DNA from: Hydrogenobacter sp. T-8
GTDB lineage: Bacteria; Aquificota; Aquificia; Aquificales; Aquificaceae
Direction: 5' to 3'
DNA: 64,000 nt
Assembly: GCF_011006175.1 (NCBI RefSeq)
Contig: NZ_CP048795.1
Coordinates: 310,001 to 374,000 of the forward strand
This document shows positions 62,382 to 64,000 of the stretch, piece by piece (the stretch's first letter is position 1; each line of letters opens with the position of its first letter). Both the position numbers and the translations under genes were made by a program. The notes beneath the pieces are model-generated. The model saw nothing but the letters and a program-made list of their open reading frames with translations, was not told the origin of the DNA and made no database searches.

Positions 62382-63231
62382 AACTTACCTCCTCAATGTT
62401 TTTTTCAAGCTCTTCCATATATTCCTTCATTTTTCCCATAAGTTCCTCATAGATTTCCTTTACAGCCTTAAGCCTGTCCTCTATTATTTCCAATATGGTC
62501 CGAGTATCGTCTGAGGTATCCTTGAGGGACTTTATATCCTCAAGACCAACCTCTATCTTTTCCGCTATGTTCCTTATTCCATCTCTTATTTCCTTAAGGT
62601 TTCTACTTATGTCTTTTGCAGATTCCATGGATTTCTGGGCTAGCCTACGAACTTCATCCGCAACTACCGCAAAGCCTCTTCCTTGCTCTCCAGCTCTTGC
62701 CGCCTCTATTGATGCATTGAGGGCAAGGAGATTGGTCTGTTCTGATATACCCTCTATTATCCTCGTTATGTTTTCTATGTATTTGGATTTTTCCCTGAGC
62801 TCGTCTGTCAGCTTTTTCATGTTATGCATGTCCTGAGTTTCTTCTTCCAGTTTTTTGAACATATATCCTATAAGCTCAAGCCCATTTATAAGGGTTCTAT
62901 AAACATCCTCAAACTCTTTGAGACTTTCCTCAAAGTTTTCCCTTATATATTTAGCTCTTTCAAGAATAGGCTTAAATATTTCCATGAGGTTTGGCGGTGG
63001 AATTTCTTCTGATTCCTCCACCTTTTCTACTTTTCTAAATATGCTAACATTCTCAGAGATTTTTACTTCCTCACCCTCTGGTCTTCTTTCAAAAAGAATC
63101 TCCCCATCAAGCTCTATCCTTACACCTTCAGAGATATTGTTGAGTGCAAGCTCATAGAGGGCTTTTATTCTTTTGAGCCTCTCCAGTTCAGCCCTCAACT
63201 CTTCTTCTTCCTTTTCTTTTTTCCAAAACAT
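62317..63231 (-). CDS. Cytoplasmic chemoreceptor-like protein
   Basis: A 304-residue soluble protein. A short N-terminal region ([20 protein letters not shown], perhaps a degenerate PAS) is followed by helices and a hairpin with tip [20 protein letters not shown]. It is shorter than the other receptors here. The last 22 or so codons overlap the mini receptor gene, so the tail ([17 protein letters not shown]) is unlike receptor sequence. A frameshift joining both genes cannot be excluded. Confidence 0.85.
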   Translation of the reverse strand: MFWKKEKEEEELRAELERLKRIKALYELALNNISEGVRIELDGEILFERRPEGEEVKISENVSIFRKVEKVEESEEIPPPNLMEIFKPILERAKYIRENFEESLKEFEDVYRTLINGLELIGYMFKKLEEETQDMHNMKKLTDELREKSKYIENITRIIEGISEQTNLLALNASIEAARAGEQGRGFAVVADEVRRLAQKSMESAKDISRNLKEIRDGIRNIAEKIEVGLEDIKSLKDTSDDTRTILEIIEDRLKAVKEIYEELMGKMKEYMEELEKNIEEVSYGKGRIHGKTLGADGEDKGAF

Positions 63232-63234
63232 CCT

Positions 63235-63627
63235 CTACCCTCCTTTGATAGCAGTCCAAACCTTCTCTATCTTTTCCTTCAAGGTCTCTGGTGTAAAGGG
63301 TTTGACCACATAGTTGTTTGCTCCAGCTTGAATTGCTGCAAGCACGTTCTCCTTTTTTGCCTCTGCGGTAACCATTATTACGGGTATTCCTTTAAGTTTA
63401 TCGTCCGCCCTTATCTGCTTTAAAGTCTCAAGACCATCCATCTCCGGCATATTCCAGTCAAGAAGCACAAAGTCAAAGCCTCCACTTCGTAACTTTGATA
63501 GAGCTTCTTTTCCGTTCTCTGCCTCCTCCACGTTTGTATAACCAAGCTGGTTAAGTATTGTCCTTATTATCTTTCTCATAGTGCTCATGTCGTCAACCAC
63601 AAGAAACTTAGCCTCCTTCGGTGGCAT
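63235..63627 (-). CDS. cheY: Chemotaxis response regulator CheY
   Basis: A 130-residue single receiver. [18 protein letters not shown], the phospho-Asp in [28 protein letters not shown] and [17 protein letters not shown] are all present. Phospho-CheY binds the flagellar switch. It is preceded by the cheZ-like gene and followed by the receptor after 3 bases. Confidence 0.97.
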   Translation of the reverse strand: MPPKEAKFLVVDDMSTMRKIIRTILNQLGYTNVEEAENGKEALSKLRSGGFDFVLLDWNMPEMDGLETLKQIRADDKLKGIPVIMVTAEAKKENVLAAIQAGANNYVVKPFTPETLKEKIEKVWTAIKGG

Positions 63628-63637
63628 GCCTTACCTC

Positions 63638-64000
63638 CTAAAGTCCAAGTTCTTCAAGAAGTTTATCCACATCTTCTTGAAATATCCTATCACCGGTGAG
63701 CATTTCTGTAGCCTTACCTACAATTTTCTCCTTCTGTTCAATGGAAAGAGAAGATGCCTCTATGGAAGATAGAACAATTTTCAGTATGGTTTTCTTTATA
63801 TTATCCAGAACTTCTATCACTCTTTTTATCTGCTGGCTGGCAAGGTCTTGGAAGGACATCAGGGTTATCACCTGAAGGAGTAGTTCAGAGAGTTTCTTTG
63901 ACCTTTCCTTTATGCTTTCAAGCCTTGACCTTATACTGCTTACTGGGTTCAGGCTCAGAAGAAAGTCCACATCCTCCTGAACCTTTTCCAACTCTTTCAT
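63638..64000 (-). CDS. cheZ: CheZ-like CheY phosphatase, C-terminal part (runs off window)
   Basis: The last 120 residues are visible. MSFQDLASQQIKRVIEVLD carries the Asp and Gln of the CheZ catalytic region, and the end (FQEDVDKLLEELGL) matches the C-terminal CheY-binding helix of CheZ. An ATG lies at the window edge, but CheZ is normally ~200 residues, so the gene probably begins beyond. It is the first gene of the visible che cluster. Confidence 0.85.
   Translation of the reverse strand: MKELEKVQEDVDFLLSLNPVSSIRSRLESIKERSKKLSELLLQVITLMSFQDLASQQIKRVIEVLDNIKKTILKIVLSSIEASSLSIEQKEKIVGKATEMLTGDRIFQEDVDKLLEELGL

Overview
The window looks like part of a compact, thermophilic, autotrophic Aquificaceae genome (Hydrogenobacter/Thermocrinis type; this is inference, no database was searched). 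The evidence is a reductive-TCA gene set (citryl-CoA-synthetase-type small subunit, two-subunit class I fumarase, malate dehydrogenase, aconitase), a two-subunit glycyl-tRNA synthetase, TrmFO, a bifunctional PGI/PMI, very tight gene packing with many 1-26 bp overlaps, and many genes whose TATAAT-like box lies only 6-8 bases before the start codon, as in leaderless mRNAs.

Layout. 1-1.34 kb: end of nuoN and a metallo-beta-lactamase-fold hydrolase. 1.34-14.2 kb: a CRISPR island. It holds CRISPR array 1 (8 repeats) beside a ribbon-helix-helix regulator with an octad operator array, an AbiEii-type toxin module, csx1, a complete set of type III-B cmr genes (cmr1-6) with cas6, CRISPR array 2 (5 repeats), an unrecognised protein, and an unusual cas2-cas1-cas2 adaptation operon. 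cmr4 carries an in-frame TAA before its last 67 codons. A pair of homologous small-RNA-like elements sits upstream of the two arrays. 14.2-33.8 kb: housekeeping genes (glyQ, beta-CASP nuclease, NlpC/P60 protein, apbE, glycosyltransferase, terC, pgi/pmi, UvrD-type helicase, trpB2, trmFO, glmS, argF, ccsB-like), with the SRP RNA gene overlapping the end of trmFO. 33.8-34.9 kb: a strong promoter followed by about 320 bases of unexplained, highly structured DNA (candidate long ncRNA) and a decayed NYN-domain gene. 34.9-39.2 kb: fumarase alpha, mdh, a small membrane protein and aconitase. 39.2-49.3 kb: uvrC, an HNH/beta-class methyltransferase restriction-modification pair, a UvsE-like fragment, obg, a NurA-like nuclease, an AEC carrier, an MNT/HEPN pair, tRNA-Leu(CAA), queC, pyrF, hisH and ccdA. 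49.3-64 kb: one long minus-strand chemotaxis cluster (cheZ, cheY, four full receptors and a mini receptor, cheV, cheA, PAS protein, cheW, J-domain protein, cheR, cheB) ending with a thioredoxin-like protein and a TolC-family protein.

How it works together. The Cmr2 GGDD palm plus the CARF-HEPN protein Csx1 predict cyclic-oligoadenylate signalling. Cas6 probably processes both arrays, because the two repeats share a 3' core. The nonsense codon in cmr4, the backbone and target-RNA nuclease subunit, means that RNA-guided defence here is either broken or depends on recoding. The best candidates for undescribed biology are the paired small RNAs near the arrays, the octad operator with its RHH gene, the two-cas2 operon with the unknown gene in front, and the orphan structured RNA at 33.86-34.18 kb.
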